Assembly: GCF_006517175.1 (NCBI RefSeq)
Contig: NZ_CP041186.1
Coordinates: 3,189,074 to 3,253,073 of the forward strand
Length of the DNA: 64,000 nucleotides
From: Persicimonas caeni
GTDB taxonomy: Bacteria > Myxococcota_A > Bradymonadia > Bradymonadales > Bradymonadaceae
Direction of reading: 5' to 3'
The notes below the pieces were generated by a model, which made no database searches, was not told the DNA's origin, and worked only from the letters and a program-made list of their open reading frames with translations. The number at the start of each line of letters is the position of its first letter. The stretch's first letter is position 1. Below are positions 48,968-57,252 of the stretch, one piece after another. Position numbers and translations under genes: made by a program.

Positions 48968-49813
48968 ATGACCCCAGAACAAAAGATCGAGCAACTCACA
49001 GGCCGCCGCCCCACGGCCATGGAGCCGTTGCGCGGCGGCTGCATCGGCACCGTACGCCGCGCCCGCATGCCCTCGGAGCGCGATCTGGTGGTCAAAATCG
49101 GCGACGCCTCCGCCAAGCTCTCCATCGAGGGCGAGATGCTTCGCTACCTCGAAGAGCACAGCGCGCTGCCGGTACCCCACGTGCTGCACAGCAGCGACGA
49201 GCTTCTGATCATGGAGTTCATCGAATCGAGCGGCCACGGCTCATCGCAGGCCCACGTCCACGCCGCCAACCTGCTCGCCGAGTTGCACACCCACACCGTC
49301 GACCGGTACGGCTTCGACCGCGACACGCTCATCGGCAGCCTCGACCAACCCAACCCTTGGTATGATGACTGGGTCGATTTCTTTGCCGAGCAACGCCTGA
49401 TGTACCTGGCAGACCGGTGCGTCGAGAAGGGCCAAATGTCCTCCTCGCTGCGCGACAAGGTCGAACGGCTCTGCCACAGGCTCGACCGCTACATCGACGC
49501 GCCTAACCCTCCGGCGCTCATCCACGGAGACGTCTGGGGCGGCAACGTCTTGTTCGACGGCGACCAAGTCGCCGGCTTCGTCGACCCGGCCGTCTACTAT
49601 GCCGATCCCGAGATCGAGCTGGCGTTCACGGCGCTGTTCAGCACCTTCGAGCAATCATTTTACGACCGTTACGACGAGCTCAACGGCATCCGAGATGGTT
49701 TTTGGGAGGTGCGAAAGGACATCTACAACGTCTACCCGCTGCTGGTGCACGTGTGGCACTTCGGCGGGAGCTACGTCTCGCAGGTAAGGCGCGGCGTGGG
49801 GCGGTTTGTTTGA
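48968..49813 (+). CDS. Fructosamine kinase family protein
   Basis: 281 aa kinase-like fold. Phosphorylates ketosamines on glycated proteins or small amines, in known family members, to trigger deglycation. Recognisable are the nucleotide-binding start LRGGCIGTVRRAR, the Lys in DLVVKIGD, catalytic HGDVWGGNVLF (about 180) and Mg-binding FVDPAVYYADPEIELAF. The ATG at 48968 has GGAAGG upstream. Its last codon abuts a long palindrome. Confidence 0.88.
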   Translation: MTPEQKIEQLTGRRPTAMEPLRGGCIGTVRRARMPSERDLVVKIGDASAKLSIEGEMLRYLEEHSALPVPHVLHSSDELLIMEFIESSGHGSSQAHVHAANLLAELHTHTVDRYGFDRDTLIGSLDQPNPWYDDWVDFFAEQRLMYLADRCVEKGQMSSSLRDKVERLCHRLDRYIDAPNPPALIHGDVWGGNVLFDGDQVAGFVDPAVYYADPEIELAFTALFSTFEQSFYDRYDELNGIRDGFWEVRKDIYNVYPLLVHVWHFGGSYVSQVRRGVGRFV

Positions 49814-50073
49814 CCCCCGCTACGGGCAACGCTCGGCGTCCTCCGGACACCTCGCTCGCCCGCAGCTAAAAGTTCCGTATCACCCACAAGGGGTTCATGG
49901 CTGTCGCCCCAGCAAGAACCAACGCCATGAGCCGTCCGAGGCAAAACGCACAACCGTCCGAAGCGATTAGCACTGCAAGGTCGCCAACTTGGGAACCCCT
50001 TGTGGGTGAAAGAGAGCTCTTAGCTGCGGGCGAGCGTGGAGGCGGAGCCGACACGCGTTGCCCGTAGCGAGGC
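49814..50073. repeat. Long palindrome between convergent genes
   Basis: Arms of about 95 bases (49814-49910 and 49985-50073) are imperfect reverse complements (for example CGCTACGGGCAACGC / GCGTTGCCCGTAGCG, CTCGCCCGCAGCTAA / TTAGCTGCGGGCGAG and ACCCACAAGGGGTTC / GAACCCCTTGTGGGT) with a loop of about 75 bases. It exactly fills the gap between two stop codons of convergent genes. May act as a bidirectional terminator; the length is far beyond that of usual terminators. Confidence 0.88.
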
Positions 50074-50673
50074 TCAAACTCCCAATAACCCCCGCACCAT
50101 CCTTTGCATCGCCGGCGCAGCACTCCCCGCCGGGATCAATGCCCGTTCAAGCGCAGCCAGCGTGAAGTAGCCTTGAATGGTCGCCAGTATGGCGGCCACG
50201 CACGCCTCCTCGCTCAACTCGCCCGTGTTGAAATCACCGTCCTCGACGCCCTCGGCGATCACCTCGGCAAACTTGTCGCCAAACGCTCCGAGCGCCCCTT
50301 CGAACGCCTCTTTGACCTCCGGCAGGCGAATCGCCTCGGTCGCGATCGTCACCCACGAGGCCACCGCCTCGGGGCGCGCGTCGTCGCCCACCGCCAAAAA
50401 CGCGTCGACCACCGCGTCGAGCTTGTCGAGCGGTGCTTGCGCGCCTTCGAGATGCTTCGCGATCAACGCCTCTTGCTGCTCGGCGAGGCGCTCGAGCAGG
50501 TGCAACAAGATCGCCTGCTTGGTGTCGAAGTGGTAGTGGATCAAACCGGGGGTGACGTCGGCCTCCTTGGCGATCTTCGAAATCGTCGCCTTGGCGTACC
50601 CGTGCTCGGCCATCGCCCGCAAAAGCGCCTGAGAGATCTCGGCGCGCCTCTCTTCGGTGCTCTTCCTCGCCAT
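50074..50673 (-). CDS. TetR-family transcriptional regulator
   Basis: 199 aa. N-terminal helix-turn-helix (RRAEISQALLRAMAEHGY, then ATISKIAKEADVTPGLIHYHF) typical of TetR/BetI-type repressors, followed by an alpha-helical ligand domain. The second of two ATGs (50673) has AGGAG five bases upstream. Last gene of an operon with coaD and an MFS gene; the dyad at 52454-52473 before that operon is a good candidate for its operator, implying autoregulation. Confidence 0.9.
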   Translation of the reverse strand: MARKSTEERRAEISQALLRAMAEHGYAKATISKIAKEADVTPGLIHYHFDTKQAILLHLLERLAEQQEALIAKHLEGAQAPLDKLDAVVDAFLAVGDDARPEAVASWVTIATEAIRLPEVKEAFEGALGAFGDKFAEVIAEGVEDGDFNTGELSEEACVAAILATIQGYFTLAALERALIPAGSAAPAMQRMVRGLLGV

Positions 50674-50681
50674 CATCGCTC

Positions 50682-51176
50682 CTAAGCTTGTTGCATGCGT
50701 CGTAGACTCACCACCGTGCGTGGGTGCAGCAGGTCTGCCACACGCTCGCCGTGCTCCAGCCGACTTCGCACCTCGGTCGAACTAACCTGCTGCAGGCTCT
50801 GGGCCGCCGGCAAGAACACCGTCTCCATGCCGTGGCCCATCTCGCGGTTAGCATGGGCGAGCAGCAACTCGTAGTCCAGATCTTGGGAGCCGCGCACGCC
50901 ACGTACCAGCACGACCTGCACCTCCGGCTGGCGATACTGCTCGGCGAACGCCACCACCAGGTCATCTGTGGCTCGCACCGACACATTGGGACACGCCTCG
51001 ACGACCTCCTCGAGCAGCTTCACACGCTCGTCCGGCCCGAGCCAGCCCTCCTTGGTCGGATTGATGGCCACCAGCACCACCACCTCGTCCCAGAGCTCGG
51101 CGGCCCGGCGGATCAACGAAAGATGTCCGAGCGTCGGGGGATCAAACGAGCCCGGAAAAACAGCGACGGTCTTCAT
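50682..51176 (-). CDS. coaD: Phosphopantetheine adenylyltransferase
   Basis: 164 aa, normal CoaD length. Catalyses transfer of AMP from ATP to 4'-phosphopantetheine, the penultimate step of CoA synthesis. Motifs: GSFDPPTLGHLSLI (T-X-G-H nucleotidyl transfer site, about 8-20), RGVRGSQDLDYE (about 90) and QVSSTEVRSRL (about 128). GGAGG is six bases before the ATG, and the ATG overlaps the stop of the MFS gene (ATGA). Confidence 0.95.
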   Translation of the reverse strand: MKTVAVFPGSFDPPTLGHLSLIRRAAELWDEVVVLVAINPTKEGWLGPDERVKLLEEVVEACPNVSVRATDDLVVAFAEQYRQPEVQVVLVRGVRGSQDLDYELLLAHANREMGHGMETVFLPAAQSLQQVSSTEVRSRLEHGERVADLLHPRTVVSLRRMQQA

Positions 51177-52435
51177 CGTGCGCCTCCTGTGTCGAGTTCA
51201 TGTGTCGAAAGCTTCTGCGCGCGTCGAAACAACCACAACGAGCCCACGCCGCCTGCCAGCGTCAGCGCGACGGCCAGCCCAAAGTGGCCGGCATATCCCA
51301 GGTGGTTGGCGCTGACACCGCTGAGCGCATGCGCCACCCCGGTCGAAATCACCACCGCGCTGGCGAGCACCGTGTAGTCGGTGCCGGTATGCTCGCGGCG
51401 AGTCCAGTCCATCATGCAGGCAAAGAGCACCACGGTGGCCACCCCACTGGCGAAATGCTCGACCGCGATCAGCACGCTCGCCTGCAGCACACCCGGCTCG
51501 ACCAGTGCCATCGGCACAAAGAGCGCGACGCCCAACACCTGAACCACCACCGAGGCCACAAGCGCCTGCCCGCGGCGAAGCCGGTCGCCGATCAGCCCAC
51601 CGGCGCCCGCGCCCAGCAAACCGAACGCAAACCCGACTCCGCCGAGCATCCAGCCGATATCCGCCATCGAGTAGGCCTGGTCGACGAGCATCGGGCGCAA
51701 CATCCCACCCGCAAATCCCTCGCCGAATTTGAAGGCCACCGCCACGCCCAGCACGTGCCAACTCCAGGAGCGATCGAAGAACCCCGCCAACTTCGCCCAG
51801 TACTTCTGTGTCTGCGCATCGGCCCCACCGCCATCGACCTGCAAGTCCTCCCGCACGGCCAGCAACGGCAGCAAGGCGGCGAGCAGAATCGACGCGCAGA
51901 CGAGCAACCCCACGGTCCAGCCGGCAAGCTCGATGAGCACCAACACCCCCGCCCCGCCGGCGATCATCCCCAGCCGATAGCCACCCACCTGCAGCCCATT
52001 GCCGGCCCCGCGCTCGTCGACCTCGAGCACGTCGACCGCAAGCCCATCGGTCGCGATATCCTGCGTGGCGTTGAGGAAATTGACGACGAAGACGGCCCCC
52101 AGCAGCCAGTAGAGCTCGGCGCTCACGTCCAGCAACGCCAGCACCACAAATACCGCCACGGTCACCAACTGAATCGGAACCAGCCACCCCTTTCGCCGAG
52201 GCAGCCCCTCCACAGGCGCCCGGTCGACCCACGGCGCCCACAAAAACTTCAGTCCCCAGGGCAGCGCCAGCAGCGACGAGAACCCGATCGCCTCGAGCGA
52301 AAAGCCACCCTCGCGCAAGATCACCGGAAGCGCCTGCATGAACAGCCCGAAGGGCACGCCCTGCGAGAAATACAGCACCGCCAACAGCCCAAACCGCTGC
52401 CGCCGGGTCAACTGAGACAGGCCAATCTGTGCCAT
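51173..52435 (-). CDS. AmpG-like MFS transporter
   Basis: 420 aa, 12 predicted helices of the major facilitator superfamily. LAVLYFSQGVPFGLFMQALP, LALPWGLKFLWAPWVDR and ATQDIATDGLAVDVLE match the AmpG/PAT branch, which includes peptidoglycan-fragment (muropeptide) permeases and acetyl-CoA transporter relatives. The link to coaD hints at a CoA-related or cell-wall-derived ligand; unknown. GGAGG lies six bases before the ATG. First gene of mfs-coaD-tetR. Confidence 0.85.
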   Translation of the reverse strand: MAQIGLSQLTRRQRFGLLAVLYFSQGVPFGLFMQALPVILREGGFSLEAIGFSSLLALPWGLKFLWAPWVDRAPVEGLPRRKGWLVPIQLVTVAVFVVLALLDVSAELYWLLGAVFVVNFLNATQDIATDGLAVDVLEVDERGAGNGLQVGGYRLGMIAGGAGVLVLIELAGWTVGLLVCASILLAALLPLLAVREDLQVDGGGADAQTQKYWAKLAGFFDRSWSWHVLGVAVAFKFGEGFAGGMLRPMLVDQAYSMADIGWMLGGVGFAFGLLGAGAGGLIGDRLRRGQALVASVVVQVLGVALFVPMALVEPGVLQASVLIAVEHFASGVATVVLFACMMDWTRREHTGTDYTVLASAVVISTGVAHALSGVSANHLGYAGHFGLAVALTLAGGVGSLWLFRRAQKLSTHELDTGGAR

Positions 52436-52453
52436 CTGACGCCTCCAATGCCA

Positions 52454-52473
52454 TTAGTTGGTCAACCAACCAA
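52454..52473 (-). promoter_or_regulatory. Likely TetR operator
   Basis: TTAGTTGGTCAACCAACCAA is a near-perfect 20-bp dyad (pairs break only at one outer position and the centre). It is 18 bp upstream of the MFS start, and the operon ends with a TetR gene. The TTGGT-TGACCAA style matches many TetR-type operators. Confidence 0.75.
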
Positions 52474-52556
52474 TAAGGATTCTACAACCGACAGAGAGAA
52501 TTGCAAGGAGCAAAAGCTTGCGCCAGTACCGAAGCAAAACCGCTTCCGTCGCAGAT

Positions 52557-52641
52557 CGGACCGTCCATCAAACGGTCCATGCCCAAACCTGGCTCAGCCG
52601 CCAGATGGTGAATCGACGACGAACTTCCGATTCACCCGCCT
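52557..52641. other. Two hairpins in the MFS / small-protein divergent region
   Basis: The 370-bp divergent gap holds GGACCGT-CCATCAA-ACGGTCC (about 52558-52578) and GGTGAATCG-...-CGATTCACC (about 52613-52641). No ORF is supported; a long plus-strand frame crossing the MFS gene is antisense shadow. Promoters for both directions should lie here, and TTGCTATAAGG (52757-52767) is a possible -10 region for the plus-strand gene. Confidence 0.5.
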
Positions 52642-52807
52642 TCGAGTCGAGCAAATTGGTGGCCACCATTTATTGCCGTCTTCATATACGGTTATCGGCA
52701 AAAGTCGCTGTTGCTCTTCATCGATCGAGCGGAATGTTCGAACACCGAGCGAGCTTTGCTATAAGGATCGACAGGAAGGGCGATTGGCGAGATTTTTGGA
52801 GGCGGCG

Positions 52808-53137
52808 ATGAAGCTGTGGGATTTGCTCGCAGAGTCGAAAATTCGTGAATGGACGAAACGTCGCGAAGAGAAGAGGACAGCGGGAGAGCTCGAGCTCGAC
52901 GAATCCGACGAGGCGCCGCTGCTCGAAGACGCCAAGTCGATCGAGAGCCAATTGTTCGACGAAGCGCGAGCCGCGCGCCATCAGGCCCGCCAGTGTGAAG
53001 ACCCCGAAGAGCGCGATGCCCTCTTGGAGCGCTCCAAGAAAGCACAGCTTCGCATGATGGTCCTACTCGAAAGAGGTGGCTATCCGCTACTCGCGCGCTC
53101 CATGGAGAACCGGCTCAACACCGACGACGACGATTGA
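52808..53137 (+). CDS. Small charged helical protein, unknown
   Basis: 109 aa. Starts MKLWDLLAESKIREWTKRRE, then a predicted helical acidic/basic sequence (DEARAARHQARQCEDPEERD) and ends NRLNTDDDD. No membrane segment or signal. The ATG at 52808 has GGAGG five bases upstream. Its 3' end overlaps the convergent gene at 53115 by 23 bp. No family recognised. Confidence 0.7.
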   Translation: MKLWDLLAESKIREWTKRREEKRTAGELELDESDEAPLLEDAKSIESQLFDEARAARHQARQCEDPEERDALLERSKKAQLRMMVLLERGGYPLLARSMENRLNTDDDD

Positions 53138-54860
53138 GGCGCCCAATCCCTAGCGCCAGCACTAGACCGAGCATCCATGCCGTTGTCCCTCCGCCTGCGC
53201 CCGGCACCGCCCGGCAATTGCACCCGCCACTCGCCGAGACATAGTTCCCGCCGCCCTCTCCGAGATCGCCACCCTGGTCGACGTCTGCGGTCCCACCACC
53301 GACGTCTCCTGCGCCTCCGGAGTCCGCCACACCGCCGACATCGCCAGGCGTCCCGCCAGTATCGCTCGTCCCGCCCGTGTCACTCGGCATGCCAACGTCA
53401 TCGCTGCCACCGACATCACTGCCGCCGCCGACATCGTCTCCGCCGCCGTCATCGGGCAAGCAGTTGTCGAACGAGCCCATCTCCAACGCGCGCACCAACA
53501 TCGTGCCGAACTCCACGCGAGTGACGATATCGGCCGGACAATACTCCATTGGGGACTGCGAGCAGCCATTCACGACGCACGCTTCGTGCAAGAACTCGAC
53601 GTGGTTTCGGTACCACGCATCGGTCGCCACATCGGTGAACACAGGCGAGGTCGGCTCGGTGGGACTCACGCCCATTGCGCTGGTGATCATGACCGCCGCG
53701 GTGGCGCGGTTGAGCCACTCGTCGGGGCAGAACTGCTTGGGCTGCTGCGAGCAGCCGTTGACGTAGCCCGCGGCGTGCAACGCCTCGATCTCGCCAAATC
53801 CGACCGAGCCCACAGGCACGTCCTCGAACGTCGCCTGTGCCGGCGACAGCGGCGAGAGCCCCAGCGCCCGCGCCATGAAAATGGCCGCGTGGCGCCGGTC
53901 GAGATCGCAGGACGGGCAGAACATGCGCGGCGAAGCCTGGCAGCCGTTGGTGACCCCTTCGGCGTACAGCGTCTCGGCCACATCGTAGTACCAACTGTTG
54001 TCGGGCACGTCGCCGAAGGTGCCGGTGGCTCCATCTTTGGCCTCCGGGATACAGCAGTGGGCGTAGTCGGTCGCGCCGCCGGCCAGCAGCCCCAGGTGGT
54101 TGCTCACGCTGCGCTCGCTGCCGTCGCTCGGGTTGTTGACTACGCCACCTTCGCCGGCCACGTACATCGTCGTCGAGCCGCCACCGTCGAGGTTGAGCGC
54201 GCGCTCGGCGCCCAGGTCGACCATCAGTTGTCCCAACTCGGCGGTCGTCATGCCGCGGCTTACGCCCGACCAGCGCCCGTCGACCACCGCCAAGATGAGC
54301 TTACGGCCGGTCGAATCGAGCCCGACCGCGGTCCGCGGGTGGCGCTGGCACCAGTGCGACGAGCACGCGTTCTGGACCACCTGCCCGTTTTCGACGATCA
54401 GCGGCCGGCCCGCGATGATATTGTGCATCCAGCTTTCGGGGCTCGACACCACCGCCGAGGGAACCGACAGCGCCACCTCGTTCTCTTCGCCGAACGCGAC
54501 AAACCCGAACGACGAGCCGTCGCCGCTATCTTGCCACAGCTCCCCCTCGCCCATCGTCAGCCCGATCGGCGCGTAATTCGAGGTGTTGTAGAACCCACCG
54601 TTGATGGCGACCTGCGCGCCGTACTGCTGAGCGAAGCTGCTCGTGCGCATGCCACGATCGGCTGGTTTGGTCGCGGTGGTGGTCACGCCGGTCGCACACA
54701 GGTCGACCTCGACGGCGTGGATGCGGTTGGGCTCGGAGGTGGTCCGCTCCAGGTAACGCACGCCCGGATAGGGCGACGACCACTGGTCGGCGGCAAGCGC
54801 CGAGGCGGAAAAACTGAACAGAAGAGCAAAGGCGAGCAGACAACAAGCGCGACGCGACAC
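53115..54860 (-). CDS. Phosphodiester glycosidase (NAGPA) family surface protein with SLH repeats and MYXO-CTERM tail
   Basis: 581 aa. Signal peptide ending ALAAD. NAGPA-type domain (about residues 30-270), with AINGGFYNTSNYAPIGLTMG and the conserved ERALNLDGGGSTTMYVAG. Three S-layer-homology-like repeats follow (about 275-460; for example TFGDVPDNSWYYDVAETLYA), each ending in NGC. Then comes a long Gly/Asp/Ser/Val linker and a C-terminal tail GGCNCRAVPG with a hydrophobic helix and RLNRRRRC, a MYXO-CTERM-type signal. Likely displayed on the outer surface. The NAGPA domain may cleave a sugar-phosphodiester bond in polysaccharide. Confidence 0.85.
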   Translation of the reverse strand: MSRRACCLLAFALLFSFSASALAADQWSSPYPGVRYLERTTSEPNRIHAVEVDLCATGVTTTATKPADRGMRTSSFAQQYGAQVAINGGFYNTSNYAPIGLTMGEGELWQDSGDGSSFGFVAFGEENEVALSVPSAVVSSPESWMHNIIAGRPLIVENGQVVQNACSSHWCQRHPRTAVGLDSTGRKLILAVVDGRWSGVSRGMTTAELGQLMVDLGAERALNLDGGGSTTMYVAGEGGVVNNPSDGSERSVSNHLGLLAGGATDYAHCCIPEAKDGATGTFGDVPDNSWYYDVAETLYAEGVTNGCQASPRMFCPSCDLDRRHAAIFMARALGLSPLSPAQATFEDVPVGSVGFGEIEALHAAGYVNGCSQQPKQFCPDEWLNRATAAVMITSAMGVSPTEPTSPVFTDVATDAWYRNHVEFLHEACVVNGCSQSPMEYCPADIVTRVEFGTMLVRALEMGSFDNCLPDDGGGDDVGGGSDVGGSDDVGMPSDTGGTSDTGGTPGDVGGVADSGGAGDVGGGTADVDQGGDLGEGGGNYVSASGGCNCRAVPGAGGGTTAWMLGLVLALGIGRLNRRRRC

Positions 54861-54871
54861 GGCACGACCTC

Positions 54872-56728
54872 CTAATTCTGGAGCATTTCGAGTCGTTCAC
54901 ATGCCACGTCGTGTCCCCCGTCGCAACCCTTCTTGAAGTACTTGATGGCAACTTTTTGGCTCTGCGCGACCCCGTCGCCGGTCGCATACAGCGCTCCCAG
55001 GTAGCTGCAGCCTTGCGGATCTCCTTCCTCACACGCCTTTTTGTACTGCTCGGCCGCCTTCTTGGCGTCGGCGTCGACCCCCAGGCCCTCTTGGTGCAAG
55101 TAGCCCAGGTGTGTGCAACCGCGTGCTTGGCCCATCTCACACGCCTTCGCGTACAGCTTTCGCGCCCGATCGAGATCTTTGCCGACGCCCTGGCCTTCGC
55201 GATACATCGACGCGAGCCCCACACACGCGCTCGCCTGCCCGGCGTTGCAGGTATCCTGGTAGAGCAAGAAGGCGCGCACCTGCGCCTCGGGACTCGCCTC
55301 GTCCTCCGAGAGTTGCCGCCCGACGTTGAAGCACGCGTTGGACACACCTTTGTTGCACGCTTTGCGATACAGCCTCACCGCCTCTTTGGGCTTTCGTGGC
55401 ACGCCGTTTCCGGTGTGGTAGGCCCCGGCGAGGTTGTAGCAGCCGTTGCCGTCGCCCAACTGGCATGCCTTGCGGTACAGCTCGGCGGCCTTGCGCGGGT
55501 TGCGCCCCACCGCGCCGCCCTCCTCGTGGAGCACGCCGAGGGTGTTGCAGCCCTTGGCGTAGCCGGAGGCGCAAGCGACCTCGTAGAGCATCGCCGAGCG
55601 CACCGCGTCCTTCTTGGCGGCGTCGCCCTTCTCGTGGCGAAGCGCCAAGTTGAAGCACGCCTGAGCGTGGCCGCCCGAGCAGGCCTTCTCGTACAATTCG
55701 AGCGAGCGCTCGCGGTTCTTGGCGACCCCCTTTCCCTGCTCGTACAAATCACCCAGATGAGTGCATCCGACGGCGTACTCGTCGTCGCAGGCGCCTCTGT
55801 AGAGTTCGACGGCGCGCTCCAGGTCTTCTTTGACGCCCTCGCCCTTCTGGTTTAGCGCGCCAAACAACGTACACGCCTCCGGTTGGCCCGCTCCGTCGTT
55901 GTTGCATCCCTTTTCGTACACTTTGGCCGCGCGCGCCTGGTCGTGCACCACCATGAACCCCTTCTCGAAGCGCACACCCAGCATCACACAAGCCAGCGGA
56001 AAGCCCTCCTCGCAGCCCGTCTCGAGCACTCCGATCAGGTCGCCCTGGCCGCCCTGAGTGCGCACGTCGATGTCGTATCGCTCCGAAAGCGTCGCACAGG
56101 CATCGGCGCGACCGCCCTCGCAAGCGCGCAGGTAACTCGCCTTGGAAGCGGCCTCTTCGTCGCTTTTGTGCAGGATATCGCCCAGCCGGCGACACCCGTC
56201 GGGCTCGCCCAGGTTGCAGGCGCGGGCGTACATCTTCTGGGCCTGGTCGTCGCCGCGGCCCTGCACCAGCTTGCGCTCGTACATCAGCCCCAGCCCCACG
56301 CAACCCAGCGCCGCGCCGTGCGCACACGCCTCGTCGTAATACTCCCAGGCGCGGTACAGGCTCTTGTCGACCCCACGGCCGACCACGAACATCGAGCCGA
56401 GCATCGCGCACGCCACCGGGTGCTTCTCCACGCAGCCCATCGAGTAATACTCGGCGGCCTGCTTGGCGTCCTTGTGCATCCCGAAGCCATCCATCAACGC
56501 CTTGCCCAGCAAGGTACACGCCATCCCTTCGCCGTCATTACACGCGTCGACCAGGCTCGATAGGTCGAGCTCGGTGTCGATGCGCGTCTTCCAGGCGTCT
56601 TCGGGGATCTCGTCGGCGACTTGCTTCGTCGCCACCGGATCGTCGGAGACGGTCGCGTTTTTGGTGGCGCAGCCGGCTGCAAGGAGGGTGAGGAGGATCA
56701 GGAGGTGTGGGAAAGTACGTGCGTGCAT
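54872..56728 (-). CDS. Sel1-repeat lipoprotein
   Basis: 618 aa. Signal peptide with lipobox AAGC (Cys about 20). About 14 Sel1-like repeats of about 36 residues follow, each with the pattern A-X-L-Y-X-X-A-C-...-G-X-X-X-A-C-X-X-L-G-X-X-Y (for example AAELYRKACQLGDGNGCYNL and CEMGQARGCTHLGYLHQEGL). The regular Cys pairs suggest a disulfide-stapled alpha-alpha superhelix like the Hcp (Helicobacter cysteine-rich) proteins. Likely periplasmic, lipid-anchored, protein-binding. Twelve bases upstream of the NAGPA gene start; probably co-transcribed. Confidence 0.88.
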   Translation of the reverse strand: MHARTFPHLLILLTLLAAGCATKNATVSDDPVATKQVADEIPEDAWKTRIDTELDLSSLVDACNDGEGMACTLLGKALMDGFGMHKDAKQAAEYYSMGCVEKHPVACAMLGSMFVVGRGVDKSLYRAWEYYDEACAHGAALGCVGLGLMYERKLVQGRGDDQAQKMYARACNLGEPDGCRRLGDILHKSDEEAASKASYLRACEGGRADACATLSERYDIDVRTQGGQGDLIGVLETGCEEGFPLACVMLGVRFEKGFMVVHDQARAAKVYEKGCNNDGAGQPEACTLFGALNQKGEGVKEDLERAVELYRGACDDEYAVGCTHLGDLYEQGKGVAKNRERSLELYEKACSGGHAQACFNLALRHEKGDAAKKDAVRSAMLYEVACASGYAKGCNTLGVLHEEGGAVGRNPRKAAELYRKACQLGDGNGCYNLAGAYHTGNGVPRKPKEAVRLYRKACNKGVSNACFNVGRQLSEDEASPEAQVRAFLLYQDTCNAGQASACVGLASMYREGQGVGKDLDRARKLYAKACEMGQARGCTHLGYLHQEGLGVDADAKKAAEQYKKACEEGDPQGCSYLGALYATGDGVAQSQKVAIKYFKKGCDGGHDVACERLEMLQN

Positions 56729-56802
56729 ATGTCCCTATCCGAATGCAGTGGCTTCAAAGACTAACATAAGTTGGGACAAGAATGAGGGCCAGATGTTCCG
56801 GA

Positions 56803-57030
56803 AGCTTTGGATTGCTGGGGCGGCCCCACCGGCGGCTCTCGCTGCGCTCCGCCGCCACCTCCCCCCGGCTATGCGCCGCGGAGAGGAGCCCATTCGCGCT
56901 CGAGAAGTAGTCCCCACGCGCACCCGAAACATAGCAAGGTGGCGAGGGGCTCCTCCCCGGCGCGTTCAGCGTCGGGGAGGTGTCGCGCGTTCGAGCGCGA
57001 CGGAGGGGCCGCCACAACAACCCAAAAGCC
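56803..57030. repeat. Long palindrome upstream of the Sel1 lipoprotein gene
   Basis: Arms of about 85 bases are imperfect reverse complements (GCTTTGGATTG...GGGGCGGCCCC against GGGGCCGCC...CAACCCAAAAGCC, and further in GAGGAGCCC / GGGGCTCCTCC) around a loop of about 60 bases. GC-rich, no ORF. Together with the hairpin at 57045-57079 it fills the 370 bp between the Sel1 gene start and the small ORF. Confidence 0.8.
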
Positions 57031-57044
57031 ACAACCCCAAGAAA

Positions 57045-57079
57045 CTAGAACGCCTCGTCATCTTGACGAGGCGCCCTAG
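57045..57079 (+). other. Hairpin before the small ORF
   Basis: CTAG plus CGCCTCGTCA (57051-57060), loop TCT, TGACGAGGCG (57064-57073) and CTAG form a strong stem. Four bases on is GAAAGGAGGAG, the ribosome-binding site of the small ORF. Could act as a 5' leader hairpin. Confidence 0.6.
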
Positions 57080-57099
57080 TCGAAAGGAGGAGTCATGCC

Positions 57100-57252
57100 A
57101 TGAAGTTCCCGCATCGCGTTGACCCGATGGGGAGGTGCCTGTTTTCGCGACAGGCAATGGTTAAACGACACGACCCCAGTTTTAATTCCAACCCGATCCG
57201 GTTTTTTTCAAATTTTTTTCGTTACAGCTTGAGACGCAAGCAGCAGTGGTGA
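57100..57252 (+). CDS. Candidate 50-aa basic small protein
   Basis: 50 aa: MKFPHRVDPMGRCLFSRQAM..., continuing with many Arg/Lys/Phe and a C-terminus RYSLRRKQQW. GGAGGAG is seven bases before the ATG, an unusually strong site for such a gap. Net positive and aromatic-rich. It overlaps the 3' end of the convergent diacylglycerol kinase gene by 31 bp. Could be a real small peptide, a leader peptide, or chance. Confidence 0.35.
   Translation: MKFPHRVDPMGRCLFSRQAMVKRHDPSFNSNPIRFFSNFFRYSLRRKQQW

Noticed and set aside
51200-52807. Long plus-strand frame upstream of the 109-aa protein
   Set aside because: It crosses the AmpG-like gene and the divergent promoter region; the ATG at 52808 with GGAGG is the sensible start.
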